Source: Porphyromonadaceae bacterium
GTDB taxonomy: Bacteria > Bacteroidota > Bacteroidia > Bacteroidales > Dysgonomonadaceae
Length of the DNA stretch: 35,857 bases
Reading direction: 5' to 3'
Assembly (NCBI GenBank): GCA_021372865.1
Contig: JAJFTO010000007.1
Coordinates: 1 to 35,857 of the forward strand
Part shown: piece by piece, positions 7,485 through 15,710 of the stretch
Layout of the letters: each line of letters starts with the position of its first letter
How positions within the stretch are numbered: position 1 is the stretch's first letter
Notes under the pieces: generated by a model
Told to the model about the DNA's origin: nothing
The model's input: the letters and a program-made list of their open reading frames with translations, nothing else
The model's database searches: none
Made by a program: the position numbers and the translations under genes

Positions 7485-8144
7485 ATGAAAATATACAACT
7501 TTTCGGAACACAATTCATTGCTTAATTCTTTTGTCCGTGAAATCAGAGACATCAATATTCAGGGAGACCGTTTGCGCTTTCGCAGGAACATTGAGCGTAT
7601 TGGTGAAGTGATGGCGTATGAGATCAGCAAAGAGTTAAAGTACAGGAATATTGAAATTACAACTCCGCTCGCATTGACGGAGGTGAATGTCCCTGACGAG
7701 GAAATTGTTATTGCTACTATTTTGCGTGCAGGGCTTCCTTTCCACCACGGAATGCTCAACTACTTCGACGGAGCGGAAAATGCATTTGTTTCAGCATACA
7801 GAAAGTACAAGGAGACCGGTCATCAATCTTTCGACATTCACATAGAATACATTGCTTCCCCTTCCATTGACGGGAAAACGTTGATCATGACCGATCCGAT
7901 GCTGGCTACTGGTAGTAGCATGGAACTCACATACAGGGCGCTGCTCACCAAAGGTACTCCCTCTCACATTCATATTGCCTCCATCATTGCGAGCCGGCAA
8001 GCTATTGACTATTGCAAGAGAAACTTTCCACCGGAAAAGACTACAATATGGGCTGCAGCCATCGACCCGGAATTGAACGAGTCAGCCTATATCGTCCCGG
8101 GTATTGGAGACGCGGGGGATCTGGCTTACGGTGAGAAAATCTAA
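7485..8144 (+). CDS. upp: Uracil phosphoribosyltransferase
   Basis: The protein has 219 residues from ATG 7485. It converts uracil and PRPP to UMP in pyrimidine salvage. Visible are ILRAGLPFHHG (about 79-89), which forms the PRPP pyrophosphate loop, the PRPP-binding signature MTDPMLATGSSM (about 135-146), and the C-terminal uracil-recognition loop PGIGDAGDLAYG. An upstream in-frame ATG at 7446 would add 13 residues but overlaps the promoter -7 element, so it is unlikely. The stop overlaps the stop of the convergent glycosyltransferase gene by four bases. Confidence 0.93.
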   Translation: MKIYNFSEHNSLLNSFVREIRDINIQGDRLRFRRNIERIGEVMAYEISKELKYRNIEITTPLALTEVNVPDEEIVIATILRAGLPFHHGMLNYFDGAENAFVSAYRKYKETGHQSFDIHIEYIASPSIDGKTLIMTDPMLATGSSMELTYRALLTKGTPSHIHIASIIASRQAIDYCKRNFPPEKTTIWAAAIDPELNESAYIVPGIGDAGDLAYGEKI

Positions 8145-9130
8145 TTATAGAATTTTTTTTCGAATGCGCTGAACCCGGCCTGTTTCAGGACAAGGCGGCG
8201 CCACGCAGCCGAAAGGAACCCGGTCCCGTATCCAATTGTTTGAGTCCAGGCAGCAACGATGCTGTAGCAAGCTATTGTAAAAGATTTGTAGAGCCTTAGC
8301 GAGTCTCCAAAGACTGCAAGACTGTATAGGAAAGGAATAACCAACAGGATGGGGTGTAGCAGTGAAAGAAGTAAGATAACCGTCATGGCAATGACAAAAA
8401 GGGCCGGGAGGGTGTGTACCGGTTTCAGTGATCCGGGATGTGCCAGATGCAGGTTGATGCGGGCAATACCCGAGTTGTGAACTTGCTTAAAAAACTGTCG
8501 GAAAGTGGCTCTTCTTTTGTGATATACATAGGCTTCAGGGAAAAGTGTGGTCCGGAAGCCAGCCTTCAGCAAACGAAGACTGAAATCGATGTCTTCACCG
8601 AAACGCATGTTGCCATATCCACCTATGGCACTGAATGCCTGCCGTGATACTCCCATGTTGAAGCTGCGGGGGTGAAAACGGTCCATCGATTGTGATTTCC
8701 CCCTGATACCCCCGGTCGTAAAAAAAGAAGTCATTGAATAGTTGATTGCCTTTTGTATTGGAGTAAAAGTAGATAGCGCTGCATCAGGACCTCCATAGGC
8801 ATCCGTAAAGTTTTCATGCAACGCATGAGAGACGGTTTCAATATAACGTGGCGGAATGATACAGTCTGAATCAAAAAAAATAAGATAATCTTTTTTTGCT
8901 TTTTCAGCACCTGCATTTCTGGATAGACCCGGACCGGAATTTGTTTTGTAAAAATAAGTAATATCCAGCTTGTCTCGGTATTTTTCCACCACCATGTCAC
9001 TTTTTTTGGTAGAACCATCTTCCACAACAATCACTTCAAATTCCATGACAGTCTGCTCACAAAGACTGGAAAGAAGTTCGTTCACTTCTTCAGGACGGTT
9101 ATAGAGTGGGATAATTACAGAGAAAGTCAT
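8141..9130 (-). CDS. Family 2 glycosyltransferase, membrane-anchored
   Basis: The protein has 329 residues from ATG 9130. The GT-A domain starts with FSVIIPLYNRPEEV, then VEDGSTKKS, NSGPGLSRNAG, the metal-binding DxD-like FFDSDCIIPP, FNMGVSR and the catalytic-side motif FGEDIDFSLRLL. Two to three hydrophobic helices (about 230-310) follow, suggesting membrane attachment at the cytosolic face. It probably moves a sugar from a nucleotide donor to a lipid or glycan; donor and acceptor are unknown. A start 24 bp upstream (9154) is possible but lies in a -7 element (9152-9159). Its end overlaps the upp stop codon. Confidence 0.9.
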   Translation of the reverse strand: MTFSVIIPLYNRPEEVNELLSSLCEQTVMEFEVIVVEDGSTKKSDMVVEKYRDKLDITYFYKTNSGPGLSRNAGAEKAKKDYLIFFDSDCIIPPRYIETVSHALHENFTDAYGGPDAALSTFTPIQKAINYSMTSFFTTGGIRGKSQSMDRFHPRSFNMGVSRQAFSAIGGYGNMRFGEDIDFSLRLLKAGFRTTLFPEAYVYHKRRATFRQFFKQVHNSGIARINLHLAHPGSLKPVHTLPALFVIAMTVILLLSLLHPILLVIPFLYSLAVFGDSLRLYKSFTIACYSIVAAWTQTIGYGTGFLSAAWRRLVLKQAGFSAFEKKFYN

Positions 9131-9151
9131 GCGGCATTTATTTAGAACCCA

Positions 9152-9159
9152 CAAAACTA
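9152..9159 (-). promoter_or_regulatory. -7 promoter element of the glycosyltransferase gene
   Basis: The minus strand reads TAGTTTTG, matching TAnnTTTG, 21 bases before ATG 9130. It supports that start over the one at 9154. Confidence 0.5.
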
Positions 9160-9273
9160 ACGATTTTATTTCTAACTCTTGTAAGAAAAATCTTGTCCGT
9201 ATTGATTTTCATGGTTCTTTTTTTGTGAATAAAAAGTACAAAAAAGAAAAACAATTAAAAATATGTGAAAATG

Positions 9274-9304
9274 TTTGAATATTTAAAAAAACAGTGTACC
9301 TTTG
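9274..9304 (+). promoter_or_regulatory. Promoter of the DUF4369/thioredoxin-fold lipoprotein gene (complete -33/-7)
   Basis: TTTG at 9274-9277 is followed after exactly 19 bases by TACCTTTG at 9297-9304, an ideal Bacteroidetes promoter. The start codon at 9386 leaves a leader of about 75 nt. Confidence 0.8.
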
Positions 9305-9385
9305 TCTTTCTAGATAATTTTGGGAAATTTGACGAAAATAAAGTATACAAAACCAAAAAGAAACAGAATCGATAAAATAGGTTGT

Positions 9386-10504
9386 ATGGGTAAATGGGCT
9401 AAAATTTGCATCTATTGTTTCATCCTGTGGAGCGCTGTTTCATGTAATAGGGAGGAGGGTGCCTCTATCAAAGGGAGAATAACAAATCTGGATTTTCCCT
9501 ATATCCTTGCATCTTATTTATCGGCCGACACACTTGCAATTGATACCATTGCCACCGACAGCAGGGGGCGATTTACATACAGATGTCAAATCGATACTCT
9601 GACTACTTTTTCACTTTATCTGAATAATTACGAGAGCGCTGCGGTTGTTTTCGCCAATGAAGGAGAGAAGATCAGCGTGGAAGGCGATGCAAAGTTGCCC
9701 GATCTCATCAGGGTAAAAGGAAATGAGATCAACGACGACCTTACTTCCTTTAAAATCAATAACACAGAATTGCTTTCCCAGCGGGGACAATTATTGGTAG
9801 ACCTGCTCAAGGAAAAGAAATCAGACGCCGGTGTAAATAACTCGATTACCCGTAATGATGAGATTGCGAAATTAAACGTTCTCAATCATGAACTGACGCT
9901 GAAGGCGGAAGAATTCATCAAAGAGCATCCGGCAAATCTTTCCAGCCTTATCCTGATCAGCAATTTTTTCAAAAACAGCGACAATCCGCAGGCACTCGAA
10001 AGGGTATTGAATTACATAACGGGCGACGTGAAAAAAACCCAGTTTGCTGCGAGATTGCGTGCTTATTCCGAAAAGATAAATCTTTCTGCCGAAGGGGCAC
10101 GGATGCCTTTTTTTCAACTGAAGGACAAAGAGAGCAAAGATATTTTTTCAAGCGATTTTCAGGGGAAATTTTTGCTTCTGTCATTCATTTCTACTGCGGG
10201 AATTGATTCGCGAGAAACGGTGGAGCTCCTGAAGAACGAATACGCCAAGGTGAACAAAGACAGTGTGTCGTTTGTCACGATCTATATCGATTCCGATATT
10301 TATCCTATCAATTATGCTGCGAATGACTCTATTCCATGGACCGTTGTTCCTGAAAAGAAGAGTTGGGGATCAGATATTGTGGAAACTTTCAATGTGCAAT
10401 TCATTCCTTTCAATGTGCTGATTGCTCCTGACGGTACCATCAAGGTACGTAATCTGCCCGCCCAGGGAGTGGTGGATGTGATCGGAAAAAGTTCCGGAAA
10501 CTAA
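9386..10504 (+). CDS. DUF4369 lipoprotein with thioredoxin-like domain lacking CXXC
   Basis: The protein has 372 residues from ATG 9386. This start gives a clean lipoprotein signal ending in SAVSC (Cys20); the longer frame from TTG 9320 would bury it. The N-terminal part (SIKGRITNLDFPYILASYLS, then DTLAIDTIATDSRGRF) is a DUF4369 beta-domain. A helical linker follows, then a C-terminal AhpC/TSA-TlpA-type thioredoxin fold starting near MPFFQLKDKESKDIFSSDF. The active-site position reads LSFISTAGIDSRETVELL, so both redox cysteines are absent. The later VQFIPFNVLIAPDGTI keeps the cis-Pro loop. It should be an outer-envelope protein with a binding, not a disulfide, role (inference). It is probably co-transcribed with yifB, 21 bp downstream. 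Confidence 0.85.
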   Translation: MGKWAKICIYCFILWSAVSCNREEGASIKGRITNLDFPYILASYLSADTLAIDTIATDSRGRFTYRCQIDTLTTFSLYLNNYESAAVVFANEGEKISVEGDAKLPDLIRVKGNEINDDLTSFKINNTELLSQRGQLLVDLLKEKKSDAGVNNSITRNDEIAKLNVLNHELTLKAEEFIKEHPANLSSLILISNFFKNSDNPQALERVLNYITGDVKKTQFAARLRAYSEKINLSAEGARMPFFQLKDKESKDIFSSDFQGKFLLLSFISTAGIDSRETVELLKNEYAKVNKDSVSFVTIYIDSDIYPINYAANDSIPWTVVPEKKSWGSDIVETFNVQFIPFNVLIAPDGTIKVRNLPAQGVVDVIGKSSGN

Positions 10505-10525
10505 GTATCATACAACGTATGTTGC

Positions 10526-12064
10526 ATGCTGGTCAAATTATTTGGAGCGGCCGTGCACGGTATCAATGCCACGCTCATTACCATTGAAGTAAACTGTTCA
10601 AGAGGTATTCGTTTCATGCTCGTGGGGTTGCCGGATACATCTGTAAAAGAAAGTCATGAAAGGATTGTCTCCGCCTTGGAGGTCAATGGTCTGAAATTTC
10701 CCCGTCAACAGATTGTTATCAATATGTCGCCTGCCGATATCCGCAAAGAGGGTTCGGCATATGATCTGCCTTTGGCTGTCGGTATTCTTGCGGCTTCAGG
10801 TTCGGTGAACCCTGAAATGCTGAATGATTACGTGATGATGGGGGAGCTGTCACTCGATGGCAGCATCCTTCCGCTCAGGGGAGCTTTGCCAGTCGCCATC
10901 ATGGCGAAAGAAAACGGGTTTAAGGGACTTATCATGCCTTCGGCAAATGCGAAAGAAGCGGCTGTAGTGGAAGGATTGACTGTATATGGCATGGAAAACA
11001 TCCGTGAGGTGGTCGGCTTTTTTAACGAGGAGTACATGCCCACGCCCACTGTGGTAGATATTGTACGTGAGTTTCAGGAAGGACGCAATGCCTTTGATTG
11101 CGATTTTTCTGATGTAAAGGGGCAGGAAAATGTGAAGCGTGCGCTCGAAGTAGCTGCTGCCGGAGGGCATAACATCATCATGGTAGGGCCGCCTGGTTCG
11201 GGTAAGTCGATGATGGCAAAACGCATGCCGTCCATTCTCCCGCCTTTTTCGCTGGATGAAGCGCTGGAGACGACCCGCATACACAGTGTAGCCGGACAGA
11301 TCGGACTAAATAAGTCTCTGATGACCCAAAGGCCTTTTCGTTCACCGCATCACACCATCAGTGACGTAGCCATGGTGGGAGGAGGCGCTTACCCTCAGCC
11401 GGGAGAAATTAGCCTGGCACATCATGGCGTACTTTTTCTCGATGAGCTGCCTGAATTTAACCGGAATGTACTTGAAGTAATGCGCCAACCGCTGGAGGAC
11501 CGCAGGATTACCATTTCCCGTGCTCGTTTTAGCGTAGACTATCCGGCCAGTTTTATGCTGGTGGCTGCGATGAATCCCTGTCCCTGTGGTTTTCACAACC
11601 ATCCCGACAAAGAATGCGTCTGTCCTCCCGGAGCGGTGCAACGCTATCTTAACAAAATATCGGGACCGTTGCTCGACCGGATCGACATACAGATTGAAAT
11701 CACACCCGTCCCCTTCGATAAAATATCGGATCGCACATTGGCAGAGCATAGTGAACTCATCCGCCAGCGTGTGGTAAAGGCAAGAGAAATACAGGAGAAC
11801 CGTTTTCGTGGAGTGAAGGGTGTTTATTGCAATGCCCAGATGAGTGGTAAGATGTTGCATAAGTATGTTTTCCCAGACAGTGCCGGATTAAGTCTTCTGA
11901 AGACTGCGATGGAACGGCTCAATCTTTCCGCCCGGGCTTATGACCGTATACTCAAGGTGTCTCGAACCATTGCTGACCTGGAAAGAAGTGAACAGATCAA
12001 GCCGGCACACTTGGCGGAAGCCATCAATTACCGGAACCTCGACAGGGAGAGTTGGGCGAGATAA
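10526..12064 (+). CDS. YifB/ComM family Mg-chelatase-like AAA+ ATPase
   Basis: The protein has 512 residues, the standard length. The N-terminal Lon-protease-like ChlI domain (about 1-170) begins VKLFGAAVHGINATLITIEV and contains GLPDTSVKESHERI. The AAA+ Mg-chelatase domain has Walker A GPPGSGKSMMAKR (around 220) and Walker B GVLFLDELPEF. The cysteine cluster CPCGFHNHPDKECVCPPG is typical of the family. The C-terminal domain includes LSARAYDRILKVSRTIADL. Gram-negative ComM is a hexameric helicase that helps branch migration during natural transformation; whether this holds here is inferred by family. It is convergent with the M15 peptidase, whose stop lies two bases away. Confidence 0.95.
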   Translation: MLVKLFGAAVHGINATLITIEVNCSRGIRFMLVGLPDTSVKESHERIVSALEVNGLKFPRQQIVINMSPADIRKEGSAYDLPLAVGILAASGSVNPEMLNDYVMMGELSLDGSILPLRGALPVAIMAKENGFKGLIMPSANAKEAAVVEGLTVYGMENIREVVGFFNEEYMPTPTVVDIVREFQEGRNAFDCDFSDVKGQENVKRALEVAAAGGHNIIMVGPPGSGKSMMAKRMPSILPPFSLDEALETTRIHSVAGQIGLNKSLMTQRPFRSPHHTISDVAMVGGGAYPQPGEISLAHHGVLFLDELPEFNRNVLEVMRQPLEDRRITISRARFSVDYPASFMLVAAMNPCPCGFHNHPDKECVCPPGAVQRYLNKISGPLLDRIDIQIEITPVPFDKISDRTLAEHSELIRQRVVKAREIQENRFRGVKGVYCNAQMSGKMLHKYVFPDSAGLSLLKTAMERLNLSARAYDRILKVSRTIADLERSEQIKPAHLAEAINYRNLDRESWAR

Positions 12065-12066
12065 GG

Positions 12067-12726
12067 TTACTTTTTTTCGAAATGATGATTGTCGTAATAC
12101 TTTGAGAAAGAATGCCCCCACCTAAATCCTCTTTTCAAGAACTCTTTTACCACCAGGTGTCCGGGATACAATGTGCCGTTTATCGTGGTGTCCTGCACGG
12201 CGCCTGCCGGAATATTTGGATGGCCGACCCCCTTCTTTTGTAGAGGATTGAATAGCGGATTTATATCGATGGCCATGCCGGTGGCATGTTTGGAATAGGA
12301 TGTGTTGCGGTAACAGAAACTATAGCTGTTGTTATTGGCCATCGAGAGACTGTCGCTCCAGTCATAACGGACCACAGGAATCACTTTCTCTACCACAAAT
12401 CCTTCATTGAGCATGAACTTGAACATGTACGTTATGTCGGATGCGATTTCCTTGTTCGAGAGAATCTGTCCCTGATGAATTTTTCCGTCGACAGAATGAT
12501 AAAGGACATCGAATAATATCAGCCGGTCGATAATCACTTGTGGCGCCTTCGTACCCGCAATGGCTTCTTCAAAGGTGTAACTTGCATCGATGACGGTATC
12601 ATGTTTCAATATGTCCGTCTCTGGCGTGCGATTCGCAATCTCCGATATTGGTTTTGGTTTTTTTTGGGGCCCAAGGCAGGAAAGCAGAAGTATCCCGGTA
12701 CAAAGAAGAATGAAACTTGTTTTCAT
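12067..12726 (-). CDS. M15-family D-Ala-D-Ala carboxypeptidase-like lipoprotein
   Basis: The protein has 219 residues. The signal peptide ends in LLLSC with Cys17 as the lipidation site. The peptidase domain has the zinc ligands in SKHATGMAIDINP (His and Asp) and in the C-terminal DNHHFEK, the pattern S-x-H-x-x-G-x-A-x-D ... H-F-E of M15 VanY/VanX-type metallopeptidases. Such enzymes trim D-alanine or L-Ala-D-Glu bonds in peptidoglycan stems. The usual Trp before the last motif is replaced (FSKYYDNHHFE). The start overlaps the dnaX stop by one base (TGATG), so it is translated from the dnaX transcript. Confidence 0.88.
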   Translation of the reverse strand: MKTSFILLCTGILLLSCLGPQKKPKPISEIANRTPETDILKHDTVIDASYTFEEAIAGTKAPQVIIDRLILFDVLYHSVDGKIHQGQILSNKEIASDITYMFKFMLNEGFVVEKVIPVVRYDWSDSLSMANNNSYSFCYRNTSYSKHATGMAIDINPLFNPLQKKGVGHPNIPAGAVQDTTINGTLYPGHLVVKEFLKRGFRWGHSFSKYYDNHHFEKK

Positions 12727-14534
12727 CAGCTCAGTTCCAGTCCGAATTCATCGGACAGTTTTTGAAGTACCGGGTTTTGCTGCACCATTTCATCGAATAT
12801 CTCACGCGAAGTGAGTGGCTTTTTGATAGCGTTGCCTTCCGCAATCCGGATGGTCATGGTAATCTCCCCGTTCTGCAAAGTCTCCCTGAGATAGGTAAGG
12901 ATGGATAGGCTGTTATCGGTAAGATACTGTTTGTTAAGATCAGTATTGACTTCCACTTCAAATACCACGTCGTTCAACATCCGGGGAGGGTAAAGTGACA
13001 TCGTATTTTTGAGCAGTACTTCCTCTTTCAGTGTGGCAGCATAAGATTCCCATGCAGCAACAAGTTCTTTCTCAGTGAACAGGTTGGTCCCATTTTGAAC
13101 GGCTTTCTCGCTGATAATGATTGTTTCCTCTTTTTGTGTCTGGTTAATTGAAGCGAGTGACACACCCATGCCCGCCATGGAGACGCTTTTTCTTTTTGGC
13201 GTTACTGGTTTCTCACGCTCTTCTTTGGGTTGAACTGCTGTTGGTTGAACTGCTGTGATGTGGTGTATTTCTTCGGATGCCCGGGGCTGTGTTTCATCCT
13301 CTCTCTGTCGTTTCTCTGTTTCCTCATGACGGTCAGCGACCTTCCCTGACTGTGTGGGAATAGTTGCCGTAGAAGAATTTTTTTTTAGAGGTATTATCGG
13401 CTCAATGGGCTTTTTTTTTTCTTCACTCCCCGACGCGGCACCCTCTCTAAGCTGGCATAATTTAATGAGCGCGAGTTCCAGTAACAACCTTTTGTTCTTG
13501 CTGAGGCGGTAGTTGAGATCGCAGTCGTTGGAGAGTTCAATGGCTCTGTACAGAAAGTCATTGCTACATTGTTGTGCCATGTCGATATACTTTTCCCGAA
13601 TTGAAGCTCCTACCTGAAAAAGCTGCGCCGTGGCCGGATCTTTACATACCAACAAGTCCCGGAAGTGTGAAGAGATGCCGCTGATGATATATTGCCCTTC
13701 AAACCCTCTGTTGAGGATGTCATTCAGAATAAGTAGGCAGTTCACCACATCTCCTGCGAGAATCGCTTCAGAAAGCCTGAAATAATACTCGTAATCCAAC
13801 ACATTCAGGTTTTCGATGACAGCCTGATAGGAGATGTTTCCTCCGGTGTAGCTGACTGTTTGATCGAAAATGGACAGCGCGTCGCGCATGCCACCGTCTG
13901 CTTTCTGTGCGATGATGTTGAGTGCTTCGGGCTCGGTTTGTACCCCTTCTTCTTTTGCCACATACTGAAGATGTGCTACGATATCGCCAATGTGAATGCG
14001 GTTGAAGTCATACACCTGGCAGCGCGAAAGAATGGTGGGGATGATTTTGTGTTTCTCGGTAGTTGCGAGAATAAAGATGGCGTGTGCGGGGGGTTCCTCC
14101 AGCGTTTTTAGGAAAGAGTTGAAGGCGGACTGCGACAACATATGTACTTCGTCGATGATGTACACCTTGTACTTTCCGATCTGAGGAGGTACCCGCACCT
14201 GGTCTATCAGGCTGCGGATATCGTCCACGCTGTTGTTTGATGCGGCATCCAGCTCATGGATATTGTATGAGCGCTGTTCGTTAAAGGCAACACATGATTC
14301 ACATGCATTGCAGGCCTCATATTCGTGCGTAGGATTCAGGCAATTGATCGTCTTTGCAAAAATACGGGCACAGGTGGTCTTCCCCACACCGCGCGGCCCG
14401 CTGAACAAATAGGCATGTGCCAGCTTATTGCCAGCGATGGCATTTTTCAACGTGGTGGTCAGTGCTTCCTGCCCCACAACAGAGCGAAAGGTGGAGGGCC
14501 TGTATTTTCTTGCAGAAACAATGAAAGTATCCAT
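12726..14534 (-). CDS. dnaX: DNA polymerase III subunits tau/gamma
   Basis: The protein has 602 residues from ATG 14534; the open frame extends 117 codons further upstream but family homology begins at MDTFIVSARKYRPSTF. It is the clamp-loader ATPase. Walker A is GPRGVGKT (46-53), the zinc cysteines are C65, C75, C78 and C81, Walker B/DExH is IIDEVH (126-131), and sensor 1 and the arginine finger lie in LATTEKHKIIPTILSRCQ. Domain III (collar) ends near residue 370. A lysine- and proline-rich linker follows, then the tau-specific C-terminal part ending in LSDEFGLELS. A slippery A AAA AAG heptamer at codons 373-375 would give a 377-residue gamma form. It is followed by the coupled M15 peptidase gene. 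Confidence 0.96.
   Translation of the reverse strand: MDTFIVSARKYRPSTFRSVVGQEALTTTLKNAIAGNKLAHAYLFSGPRGVGKTTCARIFAKTINCLNPTHEYEACNACESCVAFNEQRSYNIHELDAASNNSVDDIRSLIDQVRVPPQIGKYKVYIIDEVHMLSQSAFNSFLKTLEEPPAHAIFILATTEKHKIIPTILSRCQVYDFNRIHIGDIVAHLQYVAKEEGVQTEPEALNIIAQKADGGMRDALSIFDQTVSYTGGNISYQAVIENLNVLDYEYYFRLSEAILAGDVVNCLLILNDILNRGFEGQYIISGISSHFRDLLVCKDPATAQLFQVGASIREKYIDMAQQCSNDFLYRAIELSNDCDLNYRLSKNKRLLLELALIKLCQLREGAASGSEEKKKPIEPIIPLKKNSSTATIPTQSGKVADRHEETEKRQREDETQPRASEEIHHITAVQPTAVQPKEEREKPVTPKRKSVSMAGMGVSLASINQTQKEETIIISEKAVQNGTNLFTEKELVAAWESYAATLKEEVLLKNTMSLYPPRMLNDVVFEVEVNTDLNKQYLTDNSLSILTYLRETLQNGEITMTIRIAEGNAIKKPLTSREIFDEMVQQNPVLQKLSDEFGLELS
13402..13424 (-). other. Predicted programmed -1 frameshift site in dnaX (gamma production)
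   Basis: On the minus strand, codons 371-375 read GAA GAA AAA AAA AAG, giving A AAA AAG in the correct X XXY YYZ phase (13416-13410). Shifting back one base reads AAA GCC CAT TGA, so the -1 frame ends with Lys-Ala-His and a stop at 13404-13402. A Shine-Dalgarno-like GGGGAG lies about 9 nt upstream of the heptamer. The same heptamer directs gamma synthesis in E. coli dnaX; in Thermus, slippage on a long A run does so. The tract here is ten A, so either mechanism could work. Confidence 0.65.
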
Positions 14535-14562
14535 GACTGAATAGCACAAATCGTAATAATTA

Positions 14563-14570
14563 CAAAAGTA
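14563..14570 (-). promoter_or_regulatory. -7 promoter element of dnaX
   Basis: The minus strand reads TACTTTTG, matching TAnnTTTG, 28 bases before ATG 14534. This supports the chosen start and argues against the upstream 117-codon extension. Confidence 0.6.
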
Positions 14571-14625
14571 CGAAAAATATCGGTTTTTTACTACCTTTAC
14601 GTCAAATTGAGACAAAGAGATTACG

Positions 14626-15597
14626 ATGAAGGATTTCATTCTTACTATGTTGATCATGGCTATCACGTTGGCAGCCACGATCTCTTGTTCGTCGAGTAAG
14701 ACACAGTCTGAAACAAAGACAAACCTCAGGGAACCCCGGCAGTCTATTGTCCCCGATACTTTTGTCCTGCCTGTGATTCCAGATACATTGACCGACCCGG
14801 ATAGACGGGCAAAATATTTGTCTTTACATTTTTGGGACCGGTTCGATTTTACCGACAGGAAGTTGACCGGACGCCCTGAAATCACCGAGCAGGCTTTTGT
14901 GGACTACATCAGTATATTGCCCTATGTATCCAAAGAAGATGCGGAAAAGTCGCTTTTTTATACGCTGGAACAGGCAGAGGCCGATTCCGTGGTCTACCGA
15001 AATTTTGCTTCGCTGTTCGATAAATACTTTTATGATCCCAATTCTCCGTTCCGGAATGAAGAGTTTTATCTTCCCGTGTTGCAGCAACTTGTACAATCTC
15101 CATTGCTACCGCAGGAAGATGTTTCACGTTATGTTTTTCAACGCGATATGTCATTAAAGAACCGTATCGGACAGAAGGCAAACGATTTTCATTACACGCT
15201 CGAATCGGGATTGACCTTTACATTATATGAACTGAGAAGCGAGTACACGCTGCTGATGTTCTCCAACCCGGGATGCCCGACTTGTGAAGCCGTGATGACA
15301 CGACTTAACGATTCAAAACCATTAAACGATGCACTGGCCATGAATTCCACCTCCAGGACCATGCTCGCCGTGCTTACCTTATATCCCGATAACAACCTGA
15401 CAGAATGGCGCGAACATCTGCCAGAAATGCCGAAAAAATGGATACATGCATACGATAAAGGAATGGAAGTGTCGCAAAAGAGATTATATGATATCAAGGC
15501 GATCCCCACGCTTTATCTGCTTGATAAAGACAAAAAGGTCATTTTAAAAGACAGTTCAATCGAAGCCATTGAATCATTTTTTTCTGTAATTAATTGA
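14626..15597 (+). CDS. DUF5106 lipoprotein with C-terminal thioredoxin-like domain (CPTC)
   Basis: The protein has 323 residues. The signal peptide ends in ATISC with Cys21 lipidated. The N-terminal half (about 45-180) has RAKYLSLHFWDRFDFTD, typical of DUF5106 domains in Bacteroidota. The C-terminal half (about 185-323) is a thioredoxin fold: YTLLMFSNPGCPTCEAVM with C217-P-T-C220 as the redox centre, and YDIKAIPTLYLLDKDKKVI with the cis-Pro loop. It probably acts as a periplasmic thiol-disulfide protein. It is divergent from dnaX across 91 bp; TACCTTTA at 14592-14599 is a near-match to the -7 element. Confidence 0.87.
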   Translation: MKDFILTMLIMAITLAATISCSSSKTQSETKTNLREPRQSIVPDTFVLPVIPDTLTDPDRRAKYLSLHFWDRFDFTDRKLTGRPEITEQAFVDYISILPYVSKEDAEKSLFYTLEQAEADSVVYRNFASLFDKYFYDPNSPFRNEEFYLPVLQQLVQSPLLPQEDVSRYVFQRDMSLKNRIGQKANDFHYTLESGLTFTLYELRSEYTLLMFSNPGCPTCEAVMTRLNDSKPLNDALAMNSTSRTMLAVLTLYPDNNLTEWREHLPEMPKKWIHAYDKGMEVSQKRLYDIKAIPTLYLLDKDKKVILKDSSIEAIESFFSVIN

Positions 15598-15621
15598 TAG
15601 TATGTGGTATGGATTTTATTT

Positions 15622-15641
15622 AAATGTTAAATTTAACATTT
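15622..15641. repeat. 20-bp perfect palindrome
   Basis: AAATGTTAAA (15622-15631) is followed directly by its exact reverse complement (15632-15641). It lies after the DUF5106 gene and 49 bases upstream of the -7 element of the next gene. No T run follows, so it is not a standard terminator; an operator for the downstream promoter is the better guess. Confidence 0.5.
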
Positions 15642-15689
15642 GACAGGAAAGTTTTTATTCTGAAATTCGCCGGTTTCGAAAAAGTGACG

Positions 15690-15697
15690 TACTTTTG
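15690..15697 (+). promoter_or_regulatory. -7 promoter element of the CXXC-less redoxin gene
   Basis: TACTTTTG matches TAnnTTTG. Transcription would begin near 15704, leaving a structured leader of about 98 nt before ATG 15802. No exact TTTG is at the -33 position; TTTC is at 15674-15677. Confidence 0.6.
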
Positions 15698-15710
15698 CAA
15701 ACTTCAAACA

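Noticed and set aside
10504..10526. CATAC/GTATG inverted repeat between the DUF4369 and yifB genes as an operator
   Set aside because: The arms are only 5 bp with a 3-base spacer. It is too short to distinguish from chance.
14535..14885. 117-codon upstream extension of the dnaX frame
   Set aside because: Family homology starts at MDTFIVSARKYRP, a -7 promoter element lies at 14563-14570, and the extension runs through the promoter region and into the divergent DUF5106 gene.
15632..15643. Palindrome at 15622-15641 as a terminator of the DUF5106 gene
   Set aside because: It is A+T-rich and followed by GACAGG instead of a T run.
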